From positions 26,079 through 90,078 of the forward strand of contig JAUIFC010000002.1 of the NCBI GenBank assembly GCA_030429455.1: DNA of 64,000 nucleotides, read 5' to 3'. This document shows, in pieces, positions 9,211-16,968 of the stretch (the first letter of the stretch is position 1; each line of letters starts with the position of its first letter). The translations under genes and the position numbers were made by a program. The DNA is from Bacteroidia bacterium (GTDB lineage Bacteria > Bacteroidota > Bacteroidia > Flavobacteriales > Flavobacteriaceae). Under the pieces are notes generated by a model. The model was not told the DNA's origin. It saw only the letters and a program-made list of their open reading frames with translations, and did not search any database.

Positions 9211-9975
9211 TTAAGTAACGATAACTTCTATTCCTAAATGTTCTAAGGCTATTTTATCTTTTTTGGCAATTTCTGAATCTGTTATCAATACATCCATATC
9301 TTGAATATCAACGATTTTTCCAAAACTACGTTTTCCAATTTTTGAGGAATCTGCTAAGACGATTACTTTTTCGGAGGCTTTAATCATGGCTTTGTTTAGC
9401 TGAGCTTCTAATGCGCTGGAGGTTGTCAGGCCAAATTCCAAGTCTATGCCATCCACGCCTAGAAATACTTTATTGCACGAATAGTCTTTAAGAGTTTGTT
9501 CGGCGATAGAGCCAATAACAGAATTTGAGCTTTTTCGTACATTACCACCTAATTGAAGGGTTTTGATATTTTCATAATTACAAAGTTCTACAGAGACGAA
9601 TAAAGACGAGGTGACCACGGTAAGTTTGTCAAAGTCTCCCAACAATTTGGCAAGGTAAAGGACTGTTGTTCCAGAGCCTAGAATAATATAGTCTCTGTTG
9701 TTTATAAGCGTTAAACTTTTTTCTGCTATTTTTTTCTTTTGGTCAACTTGGATGCTTTCTTTTTCGCCAATATTCCTTTCAAAAGCATAAAGAGACTGTT
9801 TACTTGCGCCTCCATGAGTCCTGTATAATAACCCTTTGTGTTCTAAAAAACTAAGATCTTTTCGAATCGTTACAGAAGAAACATCAAATTTGTCGCACAA
9901 ATTTTGCACCCTTACAAACCCAGCTTCGTTGAGTTCTGTAAGAATTTGCATTTGTCTTTCGTTTATGCCATCCAT
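9211..9975 (-). CDS. DeoR/GlpR-family transcriptional repressor
   Basis: The 254-residue protein has the DeoR architecture. An N-terminal winged helix-turn-helix covers residues 4-58 (ERQMQILTELNEAGFVRVQN ... VSSVTIRKDLSFLEHKGLL), followed by the RTHGGA linker and the DeoR C-terminal sugar-phosphate sensor domain with the LGSGTTVLYLAKLL and FLGVDGID motifs. It is divergent from glpD-glpK with only 106 bases between the start codons, so the most likely role is repression of glycerol catabolism relieved by glycerol 3-phosphate, as for GlpR. This is inference from context; other DeoR members sense other phosphosugars. Its own -7 box is only 5 bases from the ATG, suggesting a very short leader. 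Confidence 0.9.
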   Translation of the reverse strand: MDGINERQMQILTELNEAGFVRVQNLCDKFDVSSVTIRKDLSFLEHKGLLYRTHGGASKQSLYAFERNIGEKESIQVDQKKKIAEKSLTLINNRDYIILGSGTTVLYLAKLLGDFDKLTVVTSSLFVSVELCNYENIKTLQLGGNVRKSSNSVIGSIAEQTLKDYSCNKVFLGVDGIDLEFGLTTSSALEAQLNKAMIKASEKVIVLADSSKIGKRSFGKIVDIQDMDVLITDSEIAKKDKIALEHLGIEVIVT

Positions 9976-9980
9976 AAAAG

Positions 9981-9988
9981 CAAATATA
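9981..9988 (-). promoter_or_regulatory. Bacteroidetes -7 box (TATATTTG) for the DeoR-type regulator
   Basis: An exact TAnnTTTG match on the minus strand, 5 bases before the ATG. A transcript from it would be almost leaderless. Confidence 0.45.
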
Positions 9989-10026
9989 TAATTTTATGAT
10001 TGTTAACCATAAATTAATGTAATTAT

Positions 10027-10043
10027 GTTTCGTAAAGTTTCGT
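10027..10043 (+). promoter_or_regulatory. Candidate operator: two GTTTCGT repeats before glpDK
   Basis: GTTTCGT occurs at 10027-10033 and 10037-10043, ten bases apart (one helical turn). It covers the place where a -33 element would lie relative to the -7 box at 10051. An imperfect inverted copy (TAAACGGAAT) lies at 10073-10082. It is a plausible binding site for the adjacent DeoR/GlpR-type repressor. Confidence 0.5.
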
Positions 10044-10050
10044 TTATTAT

Positions 10051-10058
10051 TATTTTTG
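10051..10058 (+). promoter_or_regulatory. Bacteroidetes -7 box (TATTTTTG) for glpDK
   Basis: An exact TAnnTTTG match, 23 bases before the TTG start of glpD. Confidence 0.6.
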
Positions 10059-10081
10059 CATGTAAACAAAACTAAACGGAA

Positions 10082-11653
10082 TTGATTTCAAGAAAAAACC
10101 AACTTAAAGCAATTGAAAAATCAGAGCTTTGGGATTTTGTAATTATAGGAGGAGGAGCAAGTGGTTTAGGTGCCGCTGTAGATGCTTCTTCAAGAGGTTT
10201 TAAAACGGTGCTATTTGAAAATGTAGATTTTGCAAAAGGAACATCAAGCAGAAGCACAAAACTAGTTCATGGTGGTGTGCGTTATCTGGCGCAAGGCAAC
10301 ATATCTTTGGTTAAAGAAGCTTTAGAAGAAAGAGGTTTGTTGGCAAAAAATGCAAGGCATTTATTTAAAAATCAGAAGTTTGTAATTGCTAATTACAGTT
10401 GGTGGCAGCGATGGTATTATCTTATTGGTTTGACTATTTACGATCTGTTAGCTGGAAAATTGGGAATCGGGAAGACAACAAGTGTTGGAAAAAAATCGAC
10501 TTTAAAGAGGTTGCCAAACCTAATAAAAAAGGGCTTATCAGGAAGTGTGATTTATCATGACGGCCAATTTGATGATTCTAGATTGGCTTTAAATTTAGCA
10601 CAAACCGCAATCAAGCATGGCGCAGTGGTCATGAATCATATGAAAGTCGTGGATTTGATAAAAGACCAAAATGGTAAACTAAAAGGTGTTTACGTCCAAG
10701 ATAAAGAAACAAAACGAAAGTATGCGTTGTTCACCAAAGTAGTTTTAAACGCAACAGGTGTTTTTTCCAATAAAATCATGAAATTGGATGGTAGAAAAAA
10801 ACATGGTTTAAAAATTGTACCAAGTCAAGGTGTTCATCTTGTGATAGATGCCTCTTTTTTAGGTGGAACAGAAGCGTTGATGATTCCTAAGACCAAAGAT
10901 GGTCGCGTGTTGTTTGCTGTGCCTTGGCACAATAAATTATTATTAGGTACTACAGATACACCCATTAAAAAATCAAAATATGAACCAATTGCCTTGGACG
11001 AAGAAATTGATTTTATTCTCGAAACTGCAGCTCAGTATTTAGAAAAAAAAGTAACGAGAAAGGATGTACTTTCTGTATTTGCAGGTCTAAGGCCATTAGT
11101 TGCTCCAGAGGGTGATAAGAAAAATACAAAGGAAATATCCAGAGGGCATAAAATCATTGTTTCCGATTCAGGCATGTTTTCCATTGTAGGCGGCAAATGG
11201 ACTACCTATCGACACATGGCTGAGGAGATGGTGGACAAGGCCATTGCATATCATCAATTGGAGTTTAGGCCATGTCAAACAAGAGAATTAAGTATTCATG
11301 GTAACGTAAAAGAGACTTCAAATACAGATTCACATTATTACATTTATGGCAGTGAAGTTCAGGAAGTATTCAATCTAATCGCTCAGAAGCCAGAATACAA
11401 TGAGCGAATACATCCCGATTACGACTTCAAAATTGGAGAAATTGTATGGTCTGTTCGTAACGAAATGGCAAGAACAGTTGAAGATATTTTAGCAAGAAGA
11501 AATCGTTTGTTATTTTTAGACGCAAGAGCAGCCATTCAAGCAGCTCCTATGGTTGCAAAGATTTTGGCTGAGGAACTAGGGAAAAACTCAACATGGGTAA
11601 AACAGCAGGAAGAGGAATTTATTAATGTGGCAAGGGCCTATGTTTTATCTTAA
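10082..11653 (+). CDS. glpD: Aerobic glycerol-3-phosphate dehydrogenase
   Basis: GlpD oxidises glycerol 3-phosphate to dihydroxyacetone phosphate at the inner membrane and passes electrons via FAD to quinone. The FAD-binding GGGASG is at 23-28, and the family motif GTSSRSTKLVHGGVRYLAQG spans 53-72. An ATP/Rossmann-like GGKWTTYRHMAEEMVDKA motif lies near 375. The 523-residue length is normal. The start must be the TTG at 10082: an in-frame TAA lies at 10073, there is no ATG before the FAD motif, and the resulting N-terminus (QLKAIEKSELWDFVIIGGG) matches the family. glpK follows after 12 bases. A possible repressor site overlaps the promoter. Confidence 0.95.
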   Translation: MISRKNQLKAIEKSELWDFVIIGGGASGLGAAVDASSRGFKTVLFENVDFAKGTSSRSTKLVHGGVRYLAQGNISLVKEALEERGLLAKNARHLFKNQKFVIANYSWWQRWYYLIGLTIYDLLAGKLGIGKTTSVGKKSTLKRLPNLIKKGLSGSVIYHDGQFDDSRLALNLAQTAIKHGAVVMNHMKVVDLIKDQNGKLKGVYVQDKETKRKYALFTKVVLNATGVFSNKIMKLDGRKKHGLKIVPSQGVHLVIDASFLGGTEALMIPKTKDGRVLFAVPWHNKLLLGTTDTPIKKSKYEPIALDEEIDFILETAAQYLEKKVTRKDVLSVFAGLRPLVAPEGDKKNTKEISRGHKIIVSDSGMFSIVGGKWTTYRHMAEEMVDKAIAYHQLEFRPCQTRELSIHGNVKETSNTDSHYYIYGSEVQEVFNLIAQKPEYNERIHPDYDFKIGEIVWSVRNEMARTVEDILARRNRLLFLDARAAIQAAPMVAKILAEELGKNSTWVKQQEEEFINVARAYVLS

Positions 11654-11665
11654 AATTACATATCG

Positions 11666-13162
11666 ATGTCAGAAAAATATATTTTAGCATTAGATCAGGG
11701 AACCACTTCTTCACGATCTATCCTTTTTGATAAGTCAGGTGAAATTGTCGCTATGTCACAAAAAGACTTTGAACAAATTTTTCCAGATCAAGCTTGTGTC
11801 GAACACGACCCCATGGAGATTTGGTCTTCTCAATGGTTTACCATGTTGGATGTCGTCAAAAAAGCAACTATAAATCCCGAACAGATTTCAGCAATTGGAA
11901 TTACCAATCAGAGGGAAACAGCCATTGTTTGGGATAGAAAAACTGGAGAACCTGTCTACAATGCCATCGTTTGGCAAGATAGAAGAACTGCCAACTATTG
12001 CGATCAACTTAAAGATGAAGGTTATATTGAAGTGATTCAAAACAAAACAGGTTTGGTTTTAGACGCTTATTTCTCTGCGACAAAAGTCAAATGGATATTA
12101 GATCATGTCGAAGGCGCAAGAGCCAAGGCAGATAAAGGTGAATTGTGCTTTGGTACAGTCGATACGTGGTTAATATGGCAGTTGACTAAAGGAAATACCT
12201 TCATAACAGATCCAAGTAACGCCAGTAGGACTTTGCTTTTCAACATAAATACCATGTCTTGGGATCAGGAATTGTTGGATTTGTTTGATATTCCAAGTTC
12301 AATGTTGCCAGAAGTAAGAGAAAACAGCGAGGTGTATGCCGCGTTGGATTTTTCAATTTTAAAAGCAAATATTCCAATTGCTGGTATGGCAGGAGATCAG
12401 CAAGCTGCCTTGTTTGGACAATTGTGTACATCAAAAGGCATGCTGAAAAATACATATGGAACGGGTTGCTTTTTATTAATGAATACAGGAGAGGAGCCAG
12501 TTTTTTCAAAAACTAATCTGTTGACAACGGTAGCTTGGAAAATAAATGGGGAAGTGAACTATGCTTTGGAAGGCAGTGTTTTTGTTGGTGGTGCTTCAGT
12601 GCAATGGTTAAGGGATGGACTTCAAATGATTAAAGATTCTAAAGAAGTAGAAGATTTAGCAAATTCTGTTGAAGACAATGGAGGCGTTTATTTTGTTCCA
12701 GCATTGACTGGTTTAGGTGCGCCACATTGGGATGCGTATGCAAGGGGTGGAATATTAGGAATTACCAGAGGTACGAACAAAGGTCATATCGCACGTGCAA
12801 CATTGGAAGGCATTGCTTATCAAGTTTACGACATTGCAAAAGCTATGGAAGAAGATGCCTCTTGTGACTGCAAAGAGTTGAGGGTAGATGGTGGTGCATC
12901 TGCTAATGATCTGTTGATGCAATTTCAGTCAGATATTTTTGGTTTTGATGTCGTGAGACCTCAAGTTCAGGAAACAACCGCCTTGGGCGTTGCATATTTG
13001 GCTGGCTTAGCTGTTGGCTTTTGGAATTCAATTGACGACCTCCAATCGCAATGGTCCATCGGTAAACGCTTTTCTCCTCTAAAACAAGAAGAAGAAACAA
13101 AAGCCCAGCTTTCCAAATGGCATAAGGCTGTTTCCAGAGTGAGAAACTGGGCGAAAGACTAA
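11666..13162 (+). CDS. glpK: Glycerol kinase
   Basis: GlpK phosphorylates glycerol to glycerol 3-phosphate using ATP in the cytosol, supplying the substrate of GlpD. The FGGY-kinase motifs are clear: the N-terminal phosphate loop [14 protein letters not shown] (9-22), the glycerol-binding [10 protein letters not shown] and WQDRRT segments, [27 protein letters not shown], and the C-terminal [21 protein letters not shown] with [19 protein letters not shown]. The length of 498 residues is typical. It is 12 bases downstream of glpD, forming a glpDK operon. No glycerol facilitator gene (glpF) is present in the window, so glycerol entry must be by diffusion or a distant gene. Confidence 0.97.
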   Translation: MSEKYILALDQGTTSSRSILFDKSGEIVAMSQKDFEQIFPDQACVEHDPMEIWSSQWFTMLDVVKKATINPEQISAIGITNQRETAIVWDRKTGEPVYNAIVWQDRRTANYCDQLKDEGYIEVIQNKTGLVLDAYFSATKVKWILDHVEGARAKADKGELCFGTVDTWLIWQLTKGNTFITDPSNASRTLLFNINTMSWDQELLDLFDIPSSMLPEVRENSEVYAALDFSILKANIPIAGMAGDQQAALFGQLCTSKGMLKNTYGTGCFLLMNTGEEPVFSKTNLLTTVAWKINGEVNYALEGSVFVGGASVQWLRDGLQMIKDSKEVEDLANSVEDNGGVYFVPALTGLGAPHWDAYARGGILGITRGTNKGHIARATLEGIAYQVYDIAKAMEEDASCDCKELRVDGGASANDLLMQFQSDIFGFDVVRPQVQETTALGVAYLAGLAVGFWNSIDDLQSQWSIGKRFSPLKQEEETKAQLSKWHKAVSRVRNWAKD

Positions 13163-13221
13163 GTCTGCCGAATTCTACTGAGGCTAATTACTTTTAAGGT
13201 AACAATCAGGTTTTGATTACT

Positions 13222-13740
13222 TTATCGAGTTGGAGGATATTCTTCTAAAATGCTTAAAATCAATTCATTAATAAAAGTTTCTCGTTCAGTTGGGTTTTTT
13301 GTGTCCTTCATGCGGGATTCGACAACACCTTGCCAAAACAATTCTTTGGTAAGTGCGTCTACAAATTCAACAGTCAAAGCAATCATTTCTTTTTCAGTTC
13401 GAAGAGGAATACCACCTGAAACACCACCACCAACGCTGCCACCACCTGTACTTAAACCTACACCAATGCTATTTTCGGTTTCGACAGTGTACACTTCCGC
13501 ATAAAAGTTGATGCTAAAATCTGGAATGGTCTTTTTAGTGATACTTTTTTTAGCTAAAATACTTTCCAAGGCATTTTTTATTCTTTTTTCATCCAGTTGT
13601 GATAAGCAGGTTTTGTCATTTAGAAAGTAATCGAAACTAGCGTATTTCGAAAAATCTATTTCATTATCATAGTCTGTATAAACTTTTGCTGAAGAACATG
13701 ACAATACTATAAAGATGAAAAAAAGATAAAAAAATCTCAT
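13222..13740 (-). CDS. DUF4136 family lipoprotein
   Basis: A 172-residue lipoprotein. The signal peptide MRFFYLFFIFIVLSCSSAK has a lipobox with Cys15. The mature part matches the DUF4136 pattern: Y-D-NEIDFSKYASFDYF near the start, a Gly-rich GVGLSTGGGSVGGGVSGG insert in the middle, a strand with LTVEFVDALTKELFWQGVV, and a C-terminal helix ending LILSILEEYPP. The function of the family is unknown; the protein is probably anchored in the envelope. It is divergent from the DUF429 gene over 76 bases, and exact -7 boxes serve both directions. The 59-base gap to glpK is convergent, without an obvious hairpin. Confidence 0.85.
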   Translation of the reverse strand: MRFFYLFFIFIVLSCSSAKVYTDYDNEIDFSKYASFDYFLNDKTCLSQLDEKRIKNALESILAKKSITKKTIPDFSINFYAEVYTVETENSIGVGLSTGGGSVGGGVSGGIPLRTEKEMIALTVEFVDALTKELFWQGVVESRMKDTKNPTERETFINELILSILEEYPPTR

Positions 13741-13749
13741 TTTTTATTT

Positions 13750-13757
13750 CAAATTTA
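13750..13757 (-). promoter_or_regulatory. Bacteroidetes -7 box (TAAATTTG) for the DUF4136 gene
   Basis: An exact TAnnTTTG match on the minus strand, 9 bases before the ATG. Confidence 0.5.
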
Positions 13758-13778
13758 AACTTTAATTCAGAAGAAATC

Positions 13779-13786
13779 TAATTTTG
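13779..13786 (+). promoter_or_regulatory. Bacteroidetes -7 box (TAATTTTG) for the DUF429 gene
   Basis: An exact TAnnTTTG match, 30 bases before the TTG start of the DUF429 gene. Confidence 0.5.
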
Positions 13787-13816
13787 AAGTCGTTATAATT
13801 GTTAAATATTTAAGAG

Positions 13817-14515
13817 TTGAATGTTTTTGGAATCGATGCTTGTAAAATGGGCTGGTGTGTTATCGGTCGGATAAACAATTCGATGGTGTGGGGTTGTGTT
13901 GAAAATATTCAACAAATTGTAAATGCTTATCCAACTGTTGAAAGGATTCTTATCGACATACCAATAGGGTTGTATTCAGGAAATTTTACAAGAACTGTAG
14001 ATCAAAAAGCCAGAACTTACCTAGAAAAACGAAAATCCAGTCTGTTTTCACCGCCTTGTCGAAAAGCAGTGTATGCCTCAAATTATAAGGAAGCCTTAGA
14101 ACTGAATAGAAAAATGACAGGCAAAGGTATTTCTGTGCAAGCCTACAATATCAGTTCAAAAATTAAGGAAATAGACAAATGGTTAGATGTCAAACCTAAT
14201 CATATTGAAGTATTAGAAGCTCATCCGGAATTATGTTTTAAAAGTTTAAACAGCAATATTGATTTGGATTTTTCTAAACATACTAAAGAAGGAATTGAAC
14301 TACGACAACAAGTGCTTTTTAGGCATCAAGAAGAATTAAAATCAGTCTTCCAAAATTTGATGAAATCTTATAAACGAAGCCAAGTCAAAGCTGACGATAT
14401 CTTGGATGCTATGGCGCTTTATGTGATTAATAAGAATTCAGAGAAATTAAAAATCATTTCTGATAAAAACAGCATTGATGAAACCGGTAAAAAAGTGGGT
14501 ATTGTCTTCGGTTAA
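13817..14515 (+). CDS. DUF429 family protein (predicted RNase H-fold nuclease)
   Basis: A 232-residue protein of the DUF429 family, which adopts an RNase H-like fold and is predicted to be a nuclease. Visible hallmarks are the first strand FGIDACKMGW with its Asp, the second acidic strand ILIDIPIGL, the RKSSLFSPPCRKAVYAS segment, VLEAHPELCFKSL, and the helix VKADDILDAMALYVIN with paired Asp residues. The start must be the TTG at 13817, because the first in-frame ATG (at GCK-MGW) would remove the first core strand; the ATG at 13821 is out of frame. The gene has its own -7 box and ends next to a perfect 12-bp palindrome. Substrate and role are unknown. Confidence 0.85.
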   Translation: MNVFGIDACKMGWCVIGRINNSMVWGCVENIQQIVNAYPTVERILIDIPIGLYSGNFTRTVDQKARTYLEKRKSSLFSPPCRKAVYASNYKEALELNRKMTGKGISVQAYNISSKIKEIDKWLDVKPNHIEVLEAHPELCFKSLNSNIDLDFSKHTKEGIELRQQVLFRHQEELKSVFQNLMKSYKRSQVKADDILDAMALYVINKNSEKLKIISDKNSIDETGKKVGIVFG

Positions 14516-14527
14516 CCGTCATGACGG
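14516..14527. repeat. Perfect 12-bp palindrome CCGTCATGACGG after the DUF429 gene
   Basis: It directly follows the stop codon and is followed by GCGTCAT, a partial direct repeat. There is no T-run, so it is not a normal terminator. Confidence 0.5.
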
Positions 14528-14543
14528 CGTCATTATTAGTGGG

Positions 14544-14705
14544 TAGAGGGTAGTCTTAGTGTGCTCTGCGTGTAAAATCTTAGCGACCTTCGCGTGAAAA
14601 TTTTCAACATTAAGAAATTAAGAAAATTAAGTCAGTAGAGGGTAGTTAGTAGAGGGTAGACTTTGTTTGCCTTGCGTAAACCCTTGCGGCTCTTGCGGTT
14701 AAATC
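14544..14705 (+). repeat. Left composite repeat block (families A and B)
   Basis: This block holds three copies of the 10-mer TAGAGGGTAG (14544, 14636, 14650; family B) and two copies of a GCG-periodic repeat (family A) at 14555-14600 and 14661-14705 (for example CTTGCGGCTCTTGCGGTTAAA). Similar blocks in reverse orientation lie at 15599-15907. I see no coding potential; short open frames here look like chance. Confidence 0.65.
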
Positions 14706-14759
14706 ATAACCACTACTCTCATAACCCCATAAACTTCATCACCTCATATCCTCAAACAA

Positions 14760-15485
14760 TCACTTATACCTATGCCATTTTTCCATCATATCTTCGCCTT
14801 TTGTGGTTTTGCCCGTGTGAAGCCACAGACCTTTGTCAAAGGTTCTTTTGAATTCTAAAGATTTTCCTACATTGCTTTGGTCTTTTGAGAAAAACTCTAC
14901 ATTTTCGATATAATCCTTGCTGCTACCAGACCAACTTCCGCCACTGGAACCAACAAATTGCCCTGTTTCGCTATTTAGTGCTAAAACTTGATAACGGCTG
15001 TTGGTAATCATTTTCAAAGTTTTACGAGGTCTGTATTCTATGGTTCGCCATTCTGCATCTCCTTCATCTTTCTTTTTGTGGATACGCCAGCAAAACGCCA
15101 TCTCGTAATTGTCAGCTTCATCAAATTTTACCCACTTTTCTTTATCACCAGTAATTAAGTTGGTAAGCGTCAATTGTTTATTGTCCAATACATTTAAGTA
15201 TTCCCTGGTTGTTCCAGAATGTTTAGGTTCGTTAGAGTCTATGTCCAAATGTTCCTTGTAACTGAAATTATTTAAGGTGTATGTGCCGCCTTTAGCTTCC
15301 ATAAATTGACCACTGTCTTTTTCATAAGCCGCATAAGTGAAATAAGAATTGCTATATAATTTAATAGCTTCGTACTCGACGGGCTTTCCATTTTTTTCAA
15401 CTAAACGCCACGCGCCATTGAGAATTTGAGCGTTAGTCCCGAAACCTAAAACTAGACTAAAAATTAAAGCAAAATAGAATTTCAT
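14760..15485 (-). CDS. Secreted protein with two tandem lipocalin-like repeats
   Basis: A 241-residue protein with signal peptide MKFYFALIFSLVLGFGTNAQ. I recognise no specific name. The mature protein is two related halves of about 100 residues: 'LNGAWRLVEKNGKP ... SGQFMEAKGGTYTLNN' and 'AFCWRIHKKKDEGD ... TGQFVGSSGGSWSGSS'. Each opens with W-R and has a central GQF-x4-GG turn, then W/K-rich strands. The pattern resembles small lipocalin-like calycin domains (DUF4488-type) that measure ligand or detergent-like molecules, but no ligand can be named. It is most likely periplasmic or surface-exposed. It is the only gene inside a region bracketed by inverted dispersed repeats. Confidence 0.75.
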   Translation of the reverse strand: MKFYFALIFSLVLGFGTNAQILNGAWRLVEKNGKPVEYEAIKLYSNSYFTYAAYEKDSGQFMEAKGGTYTLNNFSYKEHLDIDSNEPKHSGTTREYLNVLDNKQLTLTNLITGDKEKWVKFDEADNYEMAFCWRIHKKKDEGDAEWRTIEYRPRKTLKMITNSRYQVLALNSETGQFVGSSGGSWSGSSKDYIENVEFFSKDQSNVGKSLEFKRTFDKGLWLHTGKTTKGEDMMEKWHRYK

Positions 15486-15598
15486 AGCAAGTGGGTTTAC
15501 TACAAAAATGAAAAATACATCTCTATGAAACGTCTCTTTTATACAAAATTTAATGAAAATGCTTTGGTTTTTTAATACTTAATGCCTTATGTTGAAAT

Positions 15599-15907
15599 CT
15601 CTCGCAAAGCCGCCAAGGCGCTAAGCTCTATTGTTATGTAGAGTTCCACGCGAAGCACACAAAGATTTATACGCAAAGGGACACAAAGTTTAATGTACCT
15701 TAAATTCTTAATGTTTATGTTTTAAGTACGAAGTATTTAGCATGAAGTATTTAGTGATTAGTGGCTAGTGTTCAGTATGAGCTCTTGAATTTGGTTGACA
15801 TGATTTTACTAAATACTAATTACTCAGTACTTTCAAACAGCTAAAGACTAAAGACTCGACACTAAAGACATCCTGTCAAATATCTAAACACTAACGACTA
15901 CCCTCTA
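15599..15907 (-). repeat. Right composite repeat block (families A and B, inverted)
   Basis: The 448-base gap between the secreted protein and dusB holds no gene. It contains family A in reverse orientation at 15599-15689 (CGCAAAGCCGCCAAGGCG; CACGCGAAGCACACAAAG). A family-B field follows at 15725-15907, with many CTAAAGACTA and TACTAAATACT-type units, including ACTACCCTCTA at 15897-15907. That 11-mer is the exact reverse complement of TAGAGGGTAGT at 14544 and 14636. Confidence 0.65.
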
Positions 15908-15933
15908 AAGACTACCAGACTACCAACTGCCAC

Positions 15934-16929
15934 CTACACCATAAACTCCGTTTCTGGAAAAACTTCTTTTATTTCACTCATTGTGTCGTAAATCTCGACA
16001 AGGTTTTCAGAATTTACAAGTGTTTTGCGGTAGGGTTTAAAATTGGGTATACCTCTAAAGTAGTTCGTATAATGTCGTCGTGTTTCGAGGATGCCGAGGC
16101 GTTCGCCTTTCCAGTCAACAGACATTTGCAAGTGCCTTTTGGCCACTTCGACGCGTTCCGTCAATGTTGGTGGAGCAAGATGTTTTCCTGTCCCAAAAAA
16201 GTGTTTCACTTCTCTAAAAAACCAAGGATAACCTATGCTGGCACGACCAATCATGGCACCATCTAAGCCGTATTTGTCTCGCATTTCCACAGCTCGTTCA
16301 GGTGTATTTACATCGCCATTGCCAAATACAGGAATATGCATGCGTGGATTGTTTTTTACCTCGGCGATAGGTCTCCAATCCGCAGAGCCTTTATACATCT
16401 GAGCGCGAGTTCGGCCATGAATGGAGATCGCTTTGCAACCAACATCCTGTAATCTTTCAGCAACTTCTACAATGTGGATGGAATCATGGTCCCAACCCAA
16501 TCTGGTTTTGACAGTTATGGGCAATTTGGTATGTTTTGCCATGGCTTCAGTGAGCGAAACCATCAAGTCGATGTCTTTAAGAATACCTGCTCCAGCACCT
16601 TTGGAAACAACTTTTTTGACAGGGCAGCCAAAGTTGATGTCAATAATATCGGGCTTGGTTTGTTCGACAATTTCCACAGATTTGAGCATGGCATCGAGAT
16701 TGGCACCAAATATTTGAATGCCGACAGGTCTTTCTTTTTCGTAAATATCCAGCTTAATGACACTTTTGGCGGCATCCCTGATCAATCCTTCAGAAGAGAT
16801 AAACTCCGTATAAACCACATCTGCGCCTTGCTCTTTGCATAAGGCTCGAAATGGTGGGTCACTCACATCTTCCATTGGAGCAAGCAGCAGTGGAAAGTCG
16901 TTTAATTCTATATCGCCAATTTTTACCAT
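15934..16929 (-). CDS. dusB: tRNA-dihydrouridine synthase (DusB type)
   Basis: This FMN enzyme reduces specific uridines in the tRNA D-loop to dihydrouridine with NADPH. The TIM-barrel opens with LLLAPMEDVSDPPFRALC, and the catalytic Cys102 sits in INFGCPVKKV. The downstream motifs are ITVKTRLGW, ISIHGRTRAQMYKG, the phosphate site VFGNGDV and GAMIGRASIGYPW. The length of 331 residues is normal. The stop codon lies just beyond the right repeat block. An exact -7 box is only 4 bases before the ATG. It is probably a single-gene unit. In proteobacteria DusB is often paired with fis; no such partner is seen here. Confidence 0.95.
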   Translation of the reverse strand: MVKIGDIELNDFPLLLAPMEDVSDPPFRALCKEQGADVVYTEFISSEGLIRDAAKSVIKLDIYEKERPVGIQIFGANLDAMLKSVEIVEQTKPDIIDINFGCPVKKVVSKGAGAGILKDIDLMVSLTEAMAKHTKLPITVKTRLGWDHDSIHIVEVAERLQDVGCKAISIHGRTRAQMYKGSADWRPIAEVKNNPRMHIPVFGNGDVNTPERAVEMRDKYGLDGAMIGRASIGYPWFFREVKHFFGTGKHLAPPTLTERVEVAKRHLQMSVDWKGERLGILETRRHYTNYFRGIPNFKPYRKTLVNSENLVEIYDTMSEIKEVFPETEFMV

Positions 16930-16933
16930 GTGG

Positions 16934-16941
16934 CAAAATTA
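16934..16941 (-). promoter_or_regulatory. Bacteroidetes -7 box (TAATTTTG) for dusB
   Basis: An exact TAnnTTTG match on the minus strand, 4 bases before the ATG, implying a nearly leaderless mRNA if used. Confidence 0.4.
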
Positions 16942-16968
16942 AGTTTTAAATCACAAATACCAAAAGCA

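Noticed and set aside
14663..14851. A 62-codon plus-strand open frame between the DUF429 gene and the secreted protein
   Set aside because: It consists of repeat family A sequence plus antisense of the secreted protein and has no family pattern.
15725..15930. The CTAAAGACTA-type field as a CRISPR array
   Set aside because: Units vary in length and sequence, spacers are not constant and there are no cas genes.
16072..16842. Long plus-strand open frames opposite dusB
   Set aside because: They are antisense to a highly conserved gene, overlap each other and match no family.
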